This document shows positions 7,824 to 16,462 of a DNA stretch of 25,134 nt, in pieces. The notes beneath the pieces were generated by a model that made no database searches, was not told where the DNA came from, and was given only the letters and a program-made list of their open reading frames with translations. The translations under genes were made by a program, and so were the position numbers. Position 1 is the first letter of the stretch. Each line of letters starts with the position of its first letter. Origin of the DNA: JABDOU01 sp041609995 (GTDB lineage Bacteria; Actinomycetota; Acidimicrobiia; Spongiisociales; SHLN01); contig JBFIPU010000036.1 of assembly GCA_041609995.1 (NCBI GenBank), positions 1 to 25,134 of the forward strand, read 5' to 3'.

Positions 7824-8351
7824 ATGTTGGAGCCCTTGATCACCGCCGGGGAGATCGCACAGCGGGTGGATGAGCTCGCCGCCGAAATCGAGCGCGACTA
7901 TCGCAACGTGGACGAACTGGTGCTCATCGGGGTGCTCAAGGGGTCGTTCATCTTCCTGGCTGACCTCTCCCGGCGGTTGTCCGTTCCCCATCGCGTCGAG
8001 TTCATCGCCGTCAGCTCGTACGGCGAATCCGAGAGCACGGAGCACTCCGGCGATGTGCGGCTGCTGATGGATATCCGCCATCCTGTCACGGACGCCCATG
8101 TCCTGTTGGTCGAGGACATCGTCGACACCGGACACACCCTCTCGTACCTCCAGCGGCAACTGGCGGCCCGAGCCCCCGCCTCGCTGCGTACCTGTGCCTT
8201 GGTGCGGAAACTGGAGCGGGCCGAGGTGGTGGTTCCCGTCGATTACCTGGGTTTCGACATCGGGGACGTGTGGGTGGTCGGGTACGGTCTGGACTGGGCC
8301 GAAAGGTACCGGACGCTGCCCGACATCTGTGTTGTGCACCCCGACGAATGA
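7824..8351 (+). CDS. hpt: Hypoxanthine phosphoribosyltransferase
   Basis: A 175-residue purine salvage enzyme that joins hypoxanthine (or guanine) to PRPP in the cytosol. The PRPP-binding loop is LLVEDIVDTGHTL (E97, D98). The N-terminal LIGVLKGSFIFLADLSRRL holds the KG dipeptide typical of the family. The C-terminal DYLGFDIGDVWVVGYGLDWAERYRTLPDI contains the purine-recognition segment and the conserved GYGLD-RYR. Length is normal. The start at 7824 is supported by a TACCGT box 7 nt upstream. Its stop overlaps the next start (ATGA at 8348-8351), so the ATPase is translated from the same mRNA. In many bacteria this gene lies near tilS and ftsH; neither is here. Confidence 0.95.
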   Translation: MLEPLITAGEIAQRVDELAAEIERDYRNVDELVLIGVLKGSFIFLADLSRRLSVPHRVEFIAVSSYGESESTEHSGDVRLLMDIRHPVTDAHVLLVEDIVDTGHTLSYLQRQLAARAPASLRTCALVRKLERAEVVVPVDYLGFDIGDVWVVGYGLDWAERYRTLPDICVVHPDE

Positions 8352-10993
8352 CCATCGCCTCGGCTGACTGGCACGCCCTCGACGTCGAAGAGGCCTTGGA
8401 GCGTCTTGACGTCGATCCCGCACATGGCCTGAGCAGCGCCGAGGCGGCGCAACGACTCGCCACGTTCGGTCCCAACGAGCTTTCGATCGAACGGGGGCCG
8501 AGCCGCCTCACCATCTTTGTGAACCAGTTCCGGGACGTGCTGGTCTGGGTGTTGTTGGCGGCCGGATTCGTCTCGGGGGTGATCCTGGGGGAGTGGGTCG
8601 ACACCGGTGTGATTCTCGCCATCGTCGTGCTCAATGCCCTCATCGGCTACACCCAGGAGGTGCAGGCGGAGTCGGCGCTGGCGGAGCTGCTGCAGATGAG
8701 CGCACCGGAAGCGACCATCCGCCGGGATGGTGAGATAGTCACCGTCCCGGCCGTCGATCTGGTCCCGGGCGACATCGTGTCGCTCGAAACGGGTGACCGG
8801 GTGCCGGCCGACGTCCGTGTGCTCGACCTGGTACGGCTGGAGCTCGACGAGGCCGCCCTGACCGGCGAAAGCCTTCCGGTATCGAAACAGGCTGCGCCTA
8901 CCGCGGTTGACGCGGGCACCGGTGACCGGGTGTCGCTGGCCTTCGCCGGAACGGTGGTCACCAACGGGCGGGCGACAGCGGCGGTGACCGCCACCGGGCG
9001 CGACACTGAGATGGGAAAAATCGCCGGCCTCTTGGCCGAGGAGGAACCGAAGACACCTCTGTCGATCGAACTGGGCCGGGTCGGCAGGCGAATTGCAGTG
9101 TTGGCGCTGATCGTGGCGCTGGTGATCTTCGGGCTCGGGCTGGCGAGGGGCAACCCGATCGACTCGATGTTTCTGACGGCGGTGGCGCTGGCGGTGGCGG
9201 CCATCCCGGAAGGCTTGCCGGCGGTCAACACCATCACGCTGTCGAGGGGCGTTCAGCGCATGGCTCGTCGCAATGCCATTGTCAGGAAACTGACTGCGGT
9301 CGAAGCGCTGGGAGCCGCCTCCGTGATTTGCACCGACAAGACCGGCACTCTCACCAAGAACGAAATGGCGGTGCAGAAAGTGGGATTTCTCGGAACATCG
9401 CTCTTATTGGAGGAGGCGCATGGCTCGGAACGGCGGATCCACCTCTACGGACTGATCGCGGCCTTGTGCAGCGATGCCCAGCCGTCAGGCCGAGACTTCG
9501 TTGGGGACCCCACCGAGACGGCGCTGCTCAACTCGGTCGACCCGGTGGTGCTCGATGTCGCCAGCGTTCGTTCCAACCATCCCCGCGTCGACGAATTGGG
9601 CTTCGATTCGCGCCGGAAACGGATGGCCACACTTCACGAGACCCGGGCCGGGTATCTCTTGGCGGTGAAGGGGGCTCCTGAGACGATCATCGATTTGGCT
9701 CGCCACGTCGAGACGGTGGATGGTCCCGCACCGATCGACGACGGCATCGTGAGACGCGCCAAGGCGGAGGCCGCCGAATTCGCAGCGGAAGGTCTGCGCA
9801 CCCTGGCCTTCGCATATCGGGATTTCGATCAACTGCCGGCTGACATGAAAGACGTAGAGCAGGATCTCGTCCTGGTGGCGATTGCCGGAATGAGCGACGA
9901 AGTTCGTCCCGAGGTCCCGGCCGCGGTTCGAGCGGCCGAAGCGGCTGGGCTCGAGGTGGTCATGGTGACCGGCGACCATGAGGTGACGGCCCGGTCGATC
10001 GCCCAGGAGCTCGGGTTGATCGACGAACGCCGGGGCGTGATGGGTGGCGCCCAGCTTCGCGCAACGCCCGAAGAGCAACTAGAAGTACACCGCTTTGCGG
10101 TCTACGCCCGGGTAGATCCGGTCGACAAAGTGAAGCTCGTCAAAGCCTGGCAGCGGCACGGCGGCATTGTTGCGATGACCGGCGACGGCGTCAACGACGC
10201 CCCCGCCCTCAAGGCGGCGGATATCGGCGTGTCAATGGGGAGCGGAACGGCCGTGTCCAAGGAGGCCTCGTCAATGGTCTTGGCCGACGACAACTTCGCC
10301 TCGATCGTGGCCGCCATCGAGGAGGGGCGTGGCATCTTCTCGAACCTGAAAAAGGTCGTCTACTTTCTTCTGTCGGCCAATATCAGCGAGGTCCTCGTCA
10401 TGCTTGTGGGCTTCCTGCTTTTCGGTGGGCTCGGCGAACCGCTCCTGGCGGTCCAGATCTTGTGGATCAACCTGGTCACCGATGGTCTGCCCGCCATCGC
10501 CCTCGGGATGGATCCGCCGGTGCCCGGGCTGATGCGGCGGCGCCCGGAAGAGCGGCGAGACATTCTGGGCCCGGCCCATCAGGTCCGGCTGCTATGGCAA
10601 GGGTCAATCCTCGCCGGCGGCGCGCTGCTGGCCTATGCCTACGGGCACCTCATCCGCGACCTCGAATGGGAACACGTGCGGACCGTCGGGTTTTCGGCCC
10701 TGGTCGGAGTGCAAATGCTGCACACGTTCAATGTTCGGGCCCAGGGAACCTCGGTCTGGAAGATCGGGTTCTTCGGTAACCGGCTGCTGCTGGTGGCCGT
10801 CACCCTGTCGCTGCTGCTGCAGTTGGCGGTCGTCTACACCCCAGTGGGGAACGCGCTCTTCGACACAGTGCCGATCGACGTCATCGACTGGGCGGTGATC
10901 CTCGTGCTGAACGTCGTCCCGTTTCTGATCGTTGATCAGCTCAAACAGATCGGGTTGCGCCGCAACCCCGATTCGATCACGGCGATGGACTGA
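8348..10993 (+). CDS. Cation-transporting P-type ATPase, P2A (Ca2+-type)
   Basis: An 881-residue P-type ATPase of the inner membrane. The domains are in the usual order: an N-terminal cation-ATPase segment, two helices, and an actuator with LTGESLP. The TM4 motif AAIPEGLPA is followed by the phosphorylation site CTDKTGTLTKNE (D330). The hinge motif is MTGDGVNDAPALKAADIG and six C-terminal helices follow. TM5 SANISEVLVML and TM6 NLVTDGLPAIALGMDPP carry residues that match the Ca2+ ligands of SERCA/PMR1 pumps, so Ca2+ (or Mn2+) export is the best guess; many bacterial members are annotated only as cation pumps. The start at 8348 overlaps the HPRT stop (ATGA), implying coupled translation. The stop abuts that of the convergent shikimate kinase gene with no spacer. 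Confidence 0.93.
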   Translation: MTIASADWHALDVEEALERLDVDPAHGLSSAEAAQRLATFGPNELSIERGPSRLTIFVNQFRDVLVWVLLAAGFVSGVILGEWVDTGVILAIVVLNALIGYTQEVQAESALAELLQMSAPEATIRRDGEIVTVPAVDLVPGDIVSLETGDRVPADVRVLDLVRLELDEAALTGESLPVSKQAAPTAVDAGTGDRVSLAFAGTVVTNGRATAAVTATGRDTEMGKIAGLLAEEEPKTPLSIELGRVGRRIAVLALIVALVIFGLGLARGNPIDSMFLTAVALAVAAIPEGLPAVNTITLSRGVQRMARRNAIVRKLTAVEALGAASVICTDKTGTLTKNEMAVQKVGFLGTSLLLEEAHGSERRIHLYGLIAALCSDAQPSGRDFVGDPTETALLNSVDPVVLDVASVRSNHPRVDELGFDSRRKRMATLHETRAGYLLAVKGAPETIIDLARHVETVDGPAPIDDGIVRRAKAEAAEFAAEGLRTLAFAYRDFDQLPADMKDVEQDLVLVAIAGMSDEVRPEVPAAVRAAEAAGLEVVMVTGDHEVTARSIAQELGLIDERRGVMGGAQLRATPEEQLEVHRFAVYARVDPVDKVKLVKAWQRHGGIVAMTGDGVNDAPALKAADIGVSMGSGTAVSKEASSMVLADDNFASIVAAIEEGRGIFSNLKKVVYFLLSANISEVLVMLVGFLLFGGLGEPLLAVQILWINLVTDGLPAIALGMDPPVPGLMRRRPEERRDILGPAHQVRLLWQGSILAGGALLAYAYGHLIRDLEWEHVRTVGFSALVGVQMLHTFNVRAQGTSVWKIGFFGNRLLLVAVTLSLLLQLAVVYTPVGNALFDTVPIDVIDWAVILVLNVVPFLIVDQLKQIGLRRNPDSITAMD

Positions 10994-10999
10994 TCAGTC
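10988..10999. other. 12-bp palindrome containing both stop codons of convergent genes
   Basis: GACTGATCAGTC is a perfect palindrome centred exactly between the TGA of the ATPase gene and the TGA (minus strand) of the shikimate kinase gene. There is no loop and no T-tract, so it is unlikely to be a normal intrinsic terminator. Confidence 0.6.
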
Positions 11000-11509
11000 G
11001 GTCACATAGCGGACGATCTCTGCCGCGATCTCCAGCGGCGTCCGATCAGAGGTCTCGATGGGATGGAACTCGTCGTAGCCGGCCTGGCGTTCGGCCAGCA
11101 GCTCCTCGATGCGGTCGGCGGGGTTGTCCGCCTGCAACAGCGGCCGGTCGCTGTCACCCACCCGGTCGAGGATCTCATCGGGTGTGGCGACCAGGCAGAA
11201 CACAAACGCGTCGTGGCTGAGGTGCTCGGCGTTCTCGGGATCCAACATCATGCGGCCCCCGGTGGCGATGACCGTCCCCTCGACATGGGCCAGGGCCGTG
11301 GCCGCGTCGGCCTCCAGTCTCCGAAACTCGGCCTGGCCGGCCGTTTCGAAGATCTCGGCAATGGTCCCGTGGCGGGACTCGATGAGCTCGTCGGTGTCGA
11401 CGAACTCGTAGTCCAGTAACGCCGCAACCAGACGCCCCACGGTGGTCTTGCCGGTTCCCATGAAGCCGGTGAGCACCACATTCGGTCGGGCGGAACGCTC
11501 GCTTTCCAT
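10994..11509 (-). CDS. aroK: Shikimate kinase-like protein
   Basis: A 171-residue P-loop kinase expected to phosphorylate shikimate in chorismate synthesis. Walker A is GFMGTGKTT (15-23). The substrate aspartates are in FVDTDELIE (D38, D40). EFRRLE gives the shikimate-binding arginine region, RPLL (122-125) the lid, and RQAGYDE (141-147) the adenine side. One oddity is the usual GGG loop, which reads TGGRMML here (third glycine is arginine), so specificity should be confirmed. No other aro gene is nearby. The start at 11509 is supported by TACACT 8 nt upstream and absence of a Shine-Dalgarno; an earlier in-frame ATG at 11572 would run into the divergent EamA gene. Confidence 0.82.
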   Translation of the reverse strand: MESERSARPNVVLTGFMGTGKTTVGRLVAALLDYEFVDTDELIESRHGTIAEIFETAGQAEFRRLEADAATALAHVEGTVIATGGRMMLDPENAEHLSHDAFVFCLVATPDEILDRVGDSDRPLLQADNPADRIEELLAERQAGYDEFHPIETSDRTPLEIAAEIVRYVTD

Positions 11510-11517
11510 GGCGGGGG

Positions 11518-11540
11518 AGTGTACGTGGCCTCGGTAGCCT
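11518..11540. promoter_or_regulatory. Back-to-back leaderless promoters between aroK-like and EamA genes
   Basis: Only 37 bp separate the two divergent starts. On the minus strand TACACT (11523-11518) is 8 nt before the ATG at 11509. On the plus strand TAGCCT (11535-11540) is 6 nt before the ATG at 11547. Neither gene has a Shine-Dalgarno. The two promoters must share or overlap their upstream elements. Confidence 0.55.
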
Positions 11541-11546
11541 GGCTCG

Positions 11547-12374
11547 ATGTTCGCACTCGCATTGGCCATCATCGCCTCGGTCGCCTGGGGTGGGGCATCG
11601 GTGTTCGGAGGTCAGGCGGCGCGTTCGACTTCAGCCTTCACCGTCGCGTGGTGGTTCTCGTTCATGGCCCTCCCCGGCATGCTCGTTCTCGCCCTTCTCG
11701 CGACGGGGACCGCCGCCCTGGAAACAGGACCGCTGGTGGTCGGCGTCATTGCCGGCATCGGGGCGGTAACCGGCGGGACCCTGCTGTTTCTCGGCTTCGC
11801 CAAGGCACCGGCGTCGTCGGTCGTGCCGGCCAGCGGCTTCATGTCTGCCCTCATTCCGGTCACCGTCGCCGGCTTGCGGGGGGAAGAACTCTCGCCGCTG
11901 GCGGCGATCGGGGTCGTTCTGGCAGCGGGGGCGGTCTGGCTGGTTGCCAACGATGGATCCAAGTTCGACAGTCGCGGGGTGTGGTACGGAATCGGGAGCG
12001 GGACCAGCTTCGGGATTCAGTTCGCCATCATCGGGTTCGCCGGTGACGATTCGGGCCTATGGCCGGTGGTGGGGGTGTTCATCGGCGCCTCGATCGTGGG
12101 GACCATGGTGGTGGTGGCCCGTCAAAGCCCCCTGCGGCTGAGGGGAACGGCATTGTGGCTCACGGCCGGCGGGTCGGCGTGCTCGATCATCGCCAACACG
12201 TCCTACCTGTACGCGACCCGCCTGGGACCGCTCAGCACTGCCGCCATTCTGGCGGCGCTGTACGCGATCCCAAGCGTGGTCTTGGCGGCGATCTTCCTCA
12301 AGGAGATCATGCTCCCTCGTCACTGGCTTGGACTCGGGATTGCCGGGCTGGCTACCGCCTTCATCTCGATTTAG
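11547..12374 (+). CDS. EamA/DMT-family transporter
   Basis: A 275-residue membrane protein made of two five-helix EamA halves. The first half opens ALAIIASVAWGGASVFGGQAAR and includes GFMSALIPV and EELSPLAAIGVVLAAGAVWLV. The second has YLYATRLGPLSTAAILAALY, IPSVVLAAIFLKE and a final GLGIAGLATAFISI. DMT transporters export metabolites such as amino acids; the substrate cannot be told from sequence. There is no signal sequence beyond the first helix. The ATG at 11547 is preceded by TAGCCT at 6 nt, indicating a leaderless message. It diverges from the shikimate kinase gene and is convergent with the minus-strand genes at 12397 and beyond. Confidence 0.9.
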   Translation: MFALALAIIASVAWGGASVFGGQAARSTSAFTVAWWFSFMALPGMLVLALLATGTAALETGPLVVGVIAGIGAVTGGTLLFLGFAKAPASSVVPASGFMSALIPVTVAGLRGEELSPLAAIGVVLAAGAVWLVANDGSKFDSRGVWYGIGSGTSFGIQFAIIGFAGDDSGLWPVVGVFIGASIVGTMVVVARQSPLRLRGTALWLTAGGSACSIIANTSYLYATRLGPLSTAAILAALYAIPSVVLAAIFLKEIMLPRHWLGLGIAGLATAFISI

Positions 12375-12626
12375 CGTTGCTCGACTGTTGCTCGAGCTAC
12401 CGCATGTTCATGATGGCGGCGAACGCAGGCTGCGCGAAAACTACCAAAATAGCGGCCGCCGTGAATGCCAATGTCAATACTCGGCGCATATCCCTCATCT
12501 CCTATAGCTCGGGGCTCCTAGTGGGGATGCTTCGACCACGGATAGAATTTCTAGAGGACTAATTACCACAGAAAGTGATATTTATCCGGGCGCGGAGCGT
12601 GAGGGTGGATCGGAGTTTCTCGCCGA
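12375..12626. other. 252-bp spacer, relatively AT-rich, with one possible tiny gene
   Basis: Immediately after the EamA stop there is a 9-bp tandem repeat GTTGCTCGA (12376-12384 and 12387-12395). A possible 30-codon minus-strand ORF occupies 12397-12489. The stretch 12535-12590 is visibly richer in A and T than its surroundings and may hold a minus-strand promoter, but I cannot fix -35 and -10 boxes. No RNA gene is recognised. Confidence 0.5.
12397..12489 (-). CDS. Possible 30-aa signal-peptide-like small protein
   Basis: The ORF is 30 codons: a basic start MRRV, a hydrophobic core LTLAFTAAAILVVFA, then QPAFAA and a five-residue tail IMNMR. It looks like a signal peptide or a single membrane helix with almost no mature part. 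AGGAG at 12499-12503 (minus strand) is 9 nt before the ATG at 12489; another ATG at 12498 directly abuts AGGAG and is less suitable. It lies 137 nt downstream of the large regulator on the same strand. No family is recognised. It may be a real small membrane or secreted peptide, or chance; the good ribosome site and hydrophobic pattern favour the former modestly. Confidence 0.35.
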   Translation of the reverse strand: MRRVLTLAFTAAAILVVFAQPAFAAIMNMR

Positions 12627-15600
12627 TCAGACCGTCTTGCGGGCGCCGCGTGTGCGAACTTCGTGGCCCGCCTTGCGCAAGGCGGCGATATCGCGCCGAA
12701 TCGTCCGCACGCTGGCGGTGAGGTGCTCGGCGAGGGCTTCGATGGTCGGAATGGCACCGGCTTCTGCGGCCTCGTCGATCAAACGCAGGATCTGTTTGCC
12801 CCGGCGCTCCGTGGCATCGGAGAGCAGTTCATCAGCTGGTGCGTGCACCGTCCAGGAGACGCCGATGTGATCTTCCGGTGTGAGGGGTCGGCCGGTCGGC
12901 ACATCCTCCCGCGGGAGCTGCACCTCCACCACTGTTTCTATGGCTGAGAGGATTCGTTGGTGCTCGGGCACCGCACGAGCGGCGGCCATCCGGTCGGGTG
13001 TCAATCCCGCAAGAGCCTGTTCCAGCAGGTCGGCGGCCTGGTTCGCAAACGCCGAGGCCGCCTGGTTTTCGCCGGCAGCAGCCAGCACCACGGCGTGACG
13101 GTGGGGTATCACGTACGCGCGATTGGCGCCCGGGTGCAGCTTCTTCATGGCTTCTTCGGTGGATTCGCGGGCTTCTCTCAGACGGCCTTCGGCGAGCTGC
13201 GCCATGCCCCTGATCGAGAGGAGATTGGCAGCGAAATCGCCCAGTCCGTATGTGCGCGACACGCCGAGCGCTTCGTCGGCCGCCTCGATCGCCTCACGGT
13301 TATTCCCGGATTCCAGCTCGAGGAGCGCGAGCGAGTGCAGAGCCTGGATTTCCAACCAGTGGTTGTTCGATTGGCGGATGCCGCCCAGGGCGGTTTCCAA
13401 GTGGTCCCGCCCATCGGAATAGAGCCGGCGGGTTCGAGCGATGTCCGCCAGGTTGCAGAGCACCTGGGCCACCCCGTCGTCGTTGTGGACCTCTTCGAAG
13501 TAGGCGAGGGCGGTTTCGCTGTATGCCTCGGCTCTGTTGTCGTCGCCGAGGGTGTGGTAGAGGGAAGCGGCGTTCGCCTGGGCAACCGCTTCACCGCGCC
13601 GGTTGTCCAACGTCCGGAACACCCAGATGGCTTCCTCGAATTGGTCGAGGGCCTCTCCGGCGCGTCCCGCATACCACAGTGCGTTGGCATGGTTGACGAG
13701 ATTGACGCCTTCTCCGTGCCGGTACCCGATTGCCCGGCAGACGTTGATGGCCCGTCGATAGAAATCGAGTGAGGCTTCGGCCTCGCCCCGCTCCATGGAG
13801 ATGATTCCGAGAGAGCCGAGAGCCTCGGCCTGGCCGCGCCGGTTGTCGGCCGCAACGAACAACCCCAGGGCACGTTCGGCCTGGACCGTTGCTTCCTCGT
13901 AACGCTGGGCCGCGCCCAGAGCACGACTGAGGGCTTCGGTGGCCTCGGCCAAACGTTCGCCCCGCGCGTGGTCGACCGACCGCTCGAGATGATCGATGGC
14001 GGCCTGTGTGTTGCCGGACCACAAACCCACCATGCCCAGGATCAGATAGTCCTCCGCAATAGCGGCGTCGTCAGCGGCTTCCAGGTCTATCCGCAGGGCC
14101 TCCGATACCGCTTTTTCTGCCTCGTCGAACCGATCGGTGTGTGCCTGATACCAGGCGACCCGGCGGATGATCGCGGACCGGCGCCCCTCGAGCTCGTCAC
14201 CCAGGTTGCTCATCGATTCCAGGATCTCGGCCTGCGCAGCTCGTTCGCCGAGAACGTCGAGTGCCCCCTCGAGCCCGCTCATGAGCCGAAATCGGGTTTC
14301 AGCGTCCAGCTCGGCCTCACCGGCGTTGGCCAGCGCATCACGGAAGAACCCGGCCGCATTGCCGTAGGCCCGGACCCTGAGCGCCCTTGCTGCGGCTTGT
14401 TCGGAGTACATGGCGGCCCAGCGGGCCTGGCCGGCAGCGCCGTAGTGGTACGCAATCGTCTCCGGCCAATCGGGGTGGAGGGCTTCGAGCGCCTTGGCTA
14501 TCGCCTCGTGGTAGGGGATCGGGTCACTGATGCCCGATGCGACCACCCGTTGGACCTGCTGGTGCATGAAGCGGTACTTGCCATCACGCAATGCCACGAT
14601 GCCCCTTCTGGTGAGGGTTTCGAGGTCAGTGAAGAATTCCGGACGTGGCCGGGGGTTGGCTGTCAGCAAGACCTCCGCCTCAGATTCCATGCCGGTGACC
14701 GCCAGCCACTGCAGCAGTTCCAGCTCCGACGGCGCCAGGGCAGCGATGCGAGTACCGATCGCGTCCTGCACGCTGTCGGGCACCGGCAGCGGGTTCGGCA
14801 ATCTGTGGGGGGAACCGGATGCGGCGGCCACCTGGTGCTCGTGTTGGGCGCGCAGGGTTTCCAGCACATAGAGCGGGTTGCCGCCGGTCTCGTCGTAGAG
14901 CTCATCGACGCGAGCGGACGGCATCTCGGAACCGGTGCTCAGGCGTATCAACTCGGCAGTCTCCTGGCGCGACAGGGGCTCCAGCGAGATGCGACGAGTG
15001 TGAGGCAAGGCGTCGATCTCGCGCAAACCATCCCACACCGCCTCCCGCTTGCGCGCCTCCGCCCGGATGTATGACAGGCAGATCGCAATCCGGCTGTCTG
15101 CGACCAGATTGCCCAGGTGGCGGACGGCCTGGAGGGTGTCCTCGTCTGAGGCGTGAAAATCGTCCAGCACCAGCAGGTACGGCGACACCCGGCTCAAACC
15201 GACCAACACGTGGGATATCGCCTCCAACATGCTCTGGAGCTCTTCGGTGGGTCGCAGCGGCGCCGAAGGGGGGAGGTTGGGGATCCACTCGTTGACCATC
15301 GGTGCCAGCCGGGCGATCTTCGTGAGCCAAACCGGTTCGACCTGAGCAGACAACTGTTCCACGCGCAGATGGGTCAGCGATCGTTCGAGGGCGCTTGCCA
15401 GCGGCGCGTAGCTGCGGCGGTCGATCCCGGCGTCACCTCGGAGGACTCCCAACCCGCGCCAGTTGGCGTCTTCGACGAGTGAGTCGAGGAATCGAGTTTT
15501 GCCGACTCCCGGGCTGCCTTCGATGAGCACCACGCCCCCCTGGGCGGCGAGAGCCGATTCCATCAGGGAAAGCCCGACAGCCCGCTCGTTCCTTCGACCA

Positions 15601-16409
15601 ACCAGCGGGATCGGCGTGTCTTTGTCCAGCAGCGGTGAGGTCGGCTCTGGAGTGAACGGCACGGATCCGGCCTCCCGCTCGGCCGCGATCGATTCGAACA
15701 GCTCGGTGGTTTCGGGTGCCGGTTCGGTCCCGAGTTCGTCCTGCAGTGTCGAATAGCAGATTTCGTACTGCAGGAGCGCTTCGTTGGGCCGCCCGGCCAG
15801 GTAGCACAGGCGCATCACCTCTCGATGAGCCTCCTCCCGGAGTGGGTCGTTCAGCGCCAGCCGGCGGGCATAAACGAGGGCCTCGTCGAACTCGCCCCGG
15901 CTCTTGTGTTGGTTGGACAAGATGGAGAGTGCGTCGAGATACGCGTCGCGCAATCGTGACTGGTCGAACACGAACCAGTCGTCATAGAAGCCGCTCAGCA
16001 GGTCCCCCCGGTAGAGATCGACGGTGGCGGCCAGGTTCCGTGGATCGATTGAACCGTCCTTGGCGTCCCGCAGGCCCAGCTCGAACGCCTCGACGTCCAG
16101 CCAGTAGGCGGCGGCTTGATCGAACCTCACGCTGTCCGAGCTCGCCTTGATGAACTCGCCCGTCACGCCCGATTCGGCCAGGTGTGTTTGGATCTGCCAC
16201 AGGCTCTGGCTGAGTCTTCGCCGAGCCTGATTGTCGGGCATGTCGGGCCAGAAGGTGCCGGCCAGGAGGTCGCGGCTGAGCTCCCGATCCCGATTCATGA
16301 CGAGGTAGGCGAACAGCGATCGACCCACCCGTGACGGGATGCGGGGCAAGACCCGCCCGCCGCTCTCTAGGAGCAGCCCCCCGAACAGGTGAATCCGGAG
16401 GTTGGTCAC
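12627..16409 (-). CDS. BTAD/AAA/TPR transcriptional regulator with N- and C-terminal DNA-binding domains
   Basis: A 1260-residue cytosolic STAND-type regulator. Residues 1-100 form an OmpR-like winged helix as in SARP proteins (SRVGRSLFAYLVMNRDRELSR). Residues 100-245 form a bacterial transcriptional activation domain (BTAD). An AAA NTPase follows, with Walker A GSPGVGKT (298-305) and Walker B LLVLDDFH (D416, D417). About 450 residues of TPR-like helical repeats are recognisable (RGEAVAQANAASLYHTLGD; RGQAEALGSLGIISMERGE). The last 55 residues are a second HTH of DeoR/HTH_11 type (TIEALAEHLTASVRTIRRDI). Large regulators of this kind typically activate an adjacent gene after ligand or protein sensing. 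The start is GTG with TAACTT 6 nt upstream. It is divergent from the ATP-grasp-like gene, the most likely target. Confidence 0.88.
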   Translation of the reverse strand: MTNLRIHLFGGLLLESGGRVLPRIPSRVGRSLFAYLVMNRDRELSRDLLAGTFWPDMPDNQARRRLSQSLWQIQTHLAESGVTGEFIKASSDSVRFDQAAAYWLDVEAFELGLRDAKDGSIDPRNLAATVDLYRGDLLSGFYDDWFVFDQSRLRDAYLDALSILSNQHKSRGEFDEALVYARRLALNDPLREEAHREVMRLCYLAGRPNEALLQYEICYSTLQDELGTEPAPETTELFESIAAEREAGSVPFTPEPTSPLLDKDTPIPLVGRRNERAVGLSLMESALAAQGGVVLIEGSPGVGKTRFLDSLVEDANWRGLGVLRGDAGIDRRSYAPLASALERSLTHLRVEQLSAQVEPVWLTKIARLAPMVNEWIPNLPPSAPLRPTEELQSMLEAISHVLVGLSRVSPYLLVLDDFHASDEDTLQAVRHLGNLVADSRIAICLSYIRAEARKREAVWDGLREIDALPHTRRISLEPLSRQETAELIRLSTGSEMPSARVDELYDETGGNPLYVLETLRAQHEHQVAAASGSPHRLPNPLPVPDSVQDAIGTRIAALAPSELELLQWLAVTGMESEAEVLLTANPRPRPEFFTDLETLTRRGIVALRDGKYRFMHQQVQRVVASGISDPIPYHEAIAKALEALHPDWPETIAYHYGAAGQARWAAMYSEQAAARALRVRAYGNAAGFFRDALANAGEAELDAETRFRLMSGLEGALDVLGERAAQAEILESMSNLGDELEGRRSAIIRRVAWYQAHTDRFDEAEKAVSEALRIDLEAADDAAIAEDYLILGMVGLWSGNTQAAIDHLERSVDHARGERLAEATEALSRALGAAQRYEEATVQAERALGLFVAADNRRGQAEALGSLGIISMERGEAEASLDFYRRAINVCRAIGYRHGEGVNLVNHANALWYAGRAGEALDQFEEAIWVFRTLDNRRGEAVAQANAASLYHTLGDDNRAEAYSETALAYFEEVHNDDGVAQVLCNLADIARTRRLYSDGRDHLETALGGIRQSNNHWLEIQALHSLALLELESGNNREAIEAADEALGVSRTYGLGDFAANLLSIRGMAQLAEGRLREARESTEEAMKKLHPGANRAYVIPHRHAVVLAAAGENQAASAFANQAADLLEQALAGLTPDRMAAARAVPEHQRILSAIETVVEVQLPREDVPTGRPLTPEDHIGVSWTVHAPADELLSDATERRGKQILRLIDEAAEAGAIPTIEALAEHLTASVRTIRRDIAALRKAGHEVRTRGARKTV

Positions 16410-16415
16410 GGCGCC

Positions 16416-16445
16416 AAGTTAGGCGTGGCAATCGTGGGAAATCAA
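16416..16445 (-). promoter_or_regulatory. Promoter of the large regulator gene
   Basis: On the minus strand TTGATT (16445-16440) and TAACTT (16421-16416) are separated by 18 bp. Six nucleotides then lead to the GTG start at 16409, so the message should be leaderless or nearly so. Confidence 0.5.
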
Positions 16446-16462
16446 GGGCGGTCGCGCGGAGT

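Noticed and set aside
12376..12395. Tandem 9-bp repeat GTTGCTCGA as start of an array
   Set aside because: Only two copies, no further units, no spacer regularity.
12608..12628. Hairpin GATCGG / CCGATC overlapping the regulator stop codon as a terminator
   Set aside because: Only a 6-bp stem with a 9-nt loop and no T-tract; likely chance.
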